From Lachnospiraceae bacterium (lineage in GTDB: Bacteria > Bacillota > Clostridia > Lachnospirales > Lachnospiraceae): 8,045 bases of DNA. The position numbers and the translations under genes were made by a program. Where the stretch lies: NCBI GenBank assembly GCA_900769175.1, contig CAAGFP010000151.1, positions 1-8,045 on the forward strand, read 5' to 3'. Below the pieces are notes generated by a model that saw nothing but the letters and a program-made list of their open reading frames with translations, made no database searches and was not told the origin of the DNA. Below are positions 6,092 to 8,045 of the stretch, piece after piece (positions within the stretch are counted from its first letter, which is position 1; each line of letters begins with the position of its first letter).

Positions 6092-6988
6092 ATGAAAGGA
6101 ATTATTTTAGCGGGCGGAAGCGGAACCCGATTATACCCTTTAACCTGCGTGACGAGTAAACAGTTATTGCCGATATATGATAAACCGATGATTTATTATC
6201 CGATGTCTGTGCTTATGAGCGCCGGAATCCGGGATATTCTGATTATTTCCACACCGACGGATACTCCGAGATTTCAGGACCTTTTAGGAGACGGAAGTCA
6301 ATTCGGACTGAATTTAAACTATGCGGTTCAACCCAGTCCGGACGGACTTGCGCAGGCGTTTATTATCGGTGCGGATTTCATTGGAGATGACTGTGTGGCA
6401 ATGGTGTTAGGAGATAATATTTTCTCCGGACATGGTCTGAAAAAACGATTAAAAGCAGCTGTTGAGAATGCACTTACCGGACAGGGAGCAACGGTTTTCG
6501 GATATTATGTGGATGACCCGGAACGCTTCGGAATTGTTGAATTCGATGAATTCGGAAAGGCAATTTCCATTGAAGAAAAGCCGCAGAATCCAAAGAGCAA
6601 TTACTGTGTAACCGGACTTTATTTTTATGATAATGATGTTGTAAAATATGCCAAAAACTTAAATCCGAGTGCCAGAGGAGAACTTGAAATTACGGATTTG
6701 AATCGTATTTATCTGGAAAAGGGGAAGTTAAATGTTGAACTTTTAGGTCAGGGATTTACATGGCTGGATACCGGTACACATGAATCTTTGGTTGATGCAA
6801 CCAATTTCGTGAAAACCGTTGAGACACATCAGCATCGTAAAATTGCCTGCCTGGAGGAGATTGCATATATTAACGGATGGATTACCAAAGAACAGGTTCT
6901 TGAAGTTTATGAAGTCTTGAAAAAGAATCAATACGGACAGTATTTAAAGGATGTATTGGATGGTAAATATATGGATATTTTACATTAA
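6092..6988 (+). CDS. rfbA: Glucose-1-phosphate thymidylyltransferase (RfbA/RmlA)
   Basis: A 298-residue cytoplasmic enzyme that couples dTTP and glucose-1-phosphate to dTDP-glucose and pyrophosphate, the first step to dTDP-L-rhamnose and other dTDP-deoxysugars. The length is typical of the family. The nucleotide-binding signature GGSGTRLYPLT (8-18) is followed by SKQLLPIYDKPMIYYP (22-37). The metal-binding aspartates are expected at D108 (VLGDNIF) and D226 (TWLDTGTH), with the sugar-phosphate contact EEKP at 161-164. The body (FGYYVDDPERFGIVEFDE, VTGLYFYDNDVV, ARGELEITDLN) is standard RmlA. In the family dTDP-rhamnose inhibits the enzyme allosterically; that is not visible here. The start is ATG 6092 behind GGAGG. 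The next gene, rfbB, starts 94 bp downstream and is probably in the same operon. Confidence 0.97.
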   Translation: MKGIILAGGSGTRLYPLTCVTSKQLLPIYDKPMIYYPMSVLMSAGIRDILIISTPTDTPRFQDLLGDGSQFGLNLNYAVQPSPDGLAQAFIIGADFIGDDCVAMVLGDNIFSGHGLKKRLKAAVENALTGQGATVFGYYVDDPERFGIVEFDEFGKAISIEEKPQNPKSNYCVTGLYFYDNDVVKYAKNLNPSARGELEITDLNRIYLEKGKLNVELLGQGFTWLDTGTHESLVDATNFVKTVETHQHRKIACLEEIAYINGWITKEQVLEVYEVLKKNQYGQYLKDVLDGKYMDILH

Positions 6989-7023
6989 GAATATTAAGAA
7001 TCCATTCGCAATACCAAAATGCA

Positions 7024-7047
7024 GTAATTCAAACATATCTGAATTAC
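7024..7047. repeat. Inverted repeat in the rfbA-rfbB gap
   Basis: Perfect 7-bp arms GTAATTC (7024-7030) and GAATTAC (7041-7047) flank a 10-nt loop. The stem is AT-rich and has no T run behind it, so it is not a classical terminator. It could be an mRNA processing or stability hairpin, a protein site, or chance. Confidence 0.4.
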
Positions 7048-7069
7048 GAATTCCCAAATAATATAAATT

Positions 7070-7075
7070 GAGGAG
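7070..7075 (+). promoter_or_regulatory. Ribosome binding site of rfbB
   Basis: GAGGAG lies 7 nt before the ATG at 7083, a strong and well-spaced site that supports that start. Confidence 0.85.
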
Positions 7076-7082
7076 ATAACAG

Positions 7083-8045
7083 ATGAAAAAATATTTGATT
7101 ACCGGTTGCGCCGGCTTTATCGGTTCCAATTTCGTTTATTATATGTTAAAAAAATATGATGATATTTTACTTGTGAATTTGGACAAGCTTACCTATGCAG
7201 GAAATCTTGAGAATTTAAAGGGAGTAGAAGGAGATGAGCGTCATGTTTTCGTTCAGGGAGATATCTGTGACAAGGAACTTGTTACAAGTCTGTTCGAAAA
7301 ATATGATTTTGATTATGTTATTAATTTTGCGGCTGAGTCACATGTGGACCGTTCCATTGCAAATCCTGAAATTTTTGTTCAAACCAATGTAATGGGAACC
7401 GTCAATTTACTTCAAAGAGCAAAGGAAGCATGGTATAACGCAGAGAATAAAACCTGGATGGAAGGAAAGAAATATCTTCAGGTTAGTACGGATGAAGTTT
7501 ACGGAACACTTGGGGCGGAAGGATATTTTATGGAAACAACACCTATCACACCGCACAGTCCTTACTCTTCATCTAAGGCATCCGCAGACCATTTCGTAAA
7601 AGCGTTCCATGATACTTACGGAATGCCGATTAACATTACGCGCTGTTCTAATAATTACGGCCCTTACCAGTTCCCCGAAAAACTTATTCCTTTGATGATT
7701 AACAATGTAAAGAATCACAAAGAGTTACCGGTTTACGGGGACGGAATGCAGATTCGCGATTGGCTTTATGTTGAAGATCATTGTAAGGCAATTGATATGG
7801 TATGTAACGATGGTGTGATCGGAGAAGTTTATAATGTCGGAGGACATAATGAAAGACCGAATATTTTTATCGTAAAAACCATCATCGAACAACTTCATGA
7901 CCGATTAAAGGATGAAGGAATTTCGGAAGATTTAATTAAGCATGTAGAAGACAGACTTGGACATGACAGACGCTACGGCATTGACCCCGAGAAAATCAAA
8001 AAGGACCTTGGCTGGTATCCTGAAACTCCTTTTGAAAAAGGAATT
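7083..8045 (+). CDS. rfbB: dTDP-glucose 4,6-dehydratase (RfbB/RmlB), 3' end beyond the window
   Basis: The open frame runs from ATG 7083 to the window edge: 321 residues without a stop, about 20 short of the usual length of about 340. It is a short-chain dehydrogenase/reductase of the extended class that converts dTDP-glucose to dTDP-4-keto-6-deoxyglucose with bound NAD+, the second step of the dTDP-rhamnose pathway. The NAD-binding loop is GCAGFIGS (8-15). NFAAESHVDRSI (81-92) and TNVMGTVNLL (101-110) are family hallmarks. The catalytic residues are visible: STDEVYG with D137 and E138, and the YSSSK motif with Y161 and K165. Later substrate-binding words are RCSNNYGPYQFPEKLIP (187-203), YGDGMQIRDWLYVEDH (218-233) and the late GHDRRYGID (303-311). 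A strong GAGGAG site supports the start. rfbC and rfbD, which would complete the pathway, may follow outside the window. Confidence 0.96.
   Translation, partial: MKKYLITGCAGFIGSNFVYYMLKKYDDILLVNLDKLTYAGNLENLKGVEGDERHVFVQGDICDKELVTSLFEKYDFDYVINFAAESHVDRSIANPEIFVQTNVMGTVNLLQRAKEAWYNAENKTWMEGKKYLQVSTDEVYGTLGAEGYFMETTPITPHSPYSSSKASADHFVKAFHDTYGMPINITRCSNNYGPYQFPEKLIPLMINNVKNHKELPVYGDGMQIRDWLYVEDHCKAIDMVCNDGVIGEVYNVGGHNERPNIFIVKTIIEQLHDRLKDEGISEDLIKHVEDRLGHDRRYGIDPEKIKKDLGWYPETPFEKGI

Noticed and set aside
7039..7067. Internal promoter for rfbB with -10 TATAAA at 7062
   Set aside because: No acceptable -35 box lies 15-19 nt upstream. Cotranscription with rfbA is simpler.

Overview
The window looks like a stretch of chromosome from a Gram-positive anaerobe of the Clostridia, most likely Lachnospiraceae. 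It is moderately AT-rich (roughly 40% G+C by eye) and has purine-rich Shine-Dalgarno sites. The histidine kinase box reads HDIRTPMNGIIG, which is common in that group. The family assignment is inferred from protein style only. All genes lie on the + strand; I found no convincing gene on the - strand and no mobile element, CRISPR array, tRNA or rRNA.

The left three quarters (1-5910) hold three regulatory or signalling proteins in a row: a MocR-type regulator (GntR helix-turn-helix fused to an aminotransferase-like domain); a protein joining a MerR-type DNA-binding domain to a SAM-dependent methyltransferase; and a 985-residue hybrid histidine kinase with PAS-like sensor modules, a kinase core and two receiver domains but no membrane segment. 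The first gene is preceded by a 14-bp tandem repeat. Between the first and second genes lies a set of four degenerate repeats spaced 20-21 bp apart, ending at a good sigma-A-like promoter. The second and third genes are about 105 bp apart with no clear promoter between them, so they may be cotranscribed.

The interval 5911-6091 separates this block from the next. It contains four A-tracts phased at 10-11 bp (predicted curved DNA) and a perfect 9-bp-stem terminator hairpin. That hairpin is also overlapped by a possible promoter for the right-hand genes.

The right quarter (6092-8045) is the start of a dTDP-sugar operon: rfbA (glucose-1-phosphate thymidylyltransferase) and rfbB (dTDP-glucose 4,6-dehydratase), the latter cut by the window edge about 20 residues before its expected end. 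These are the first two steps toward dTDP-L-rhamnose or related dTDP-deoxysugars for surface polysaccharide. Nothing in the sequence proves that the signalling genes control the sugar genes.

The points most worth a second look are the MerR-methyltransferase fusion, the repeat array in front of its promoter, the phased A-tract and terminator/promoter overlap before rfbA, and the tandem repeat that carries three-codon ATG-AAA-TAA units ahead of the MocR gene.
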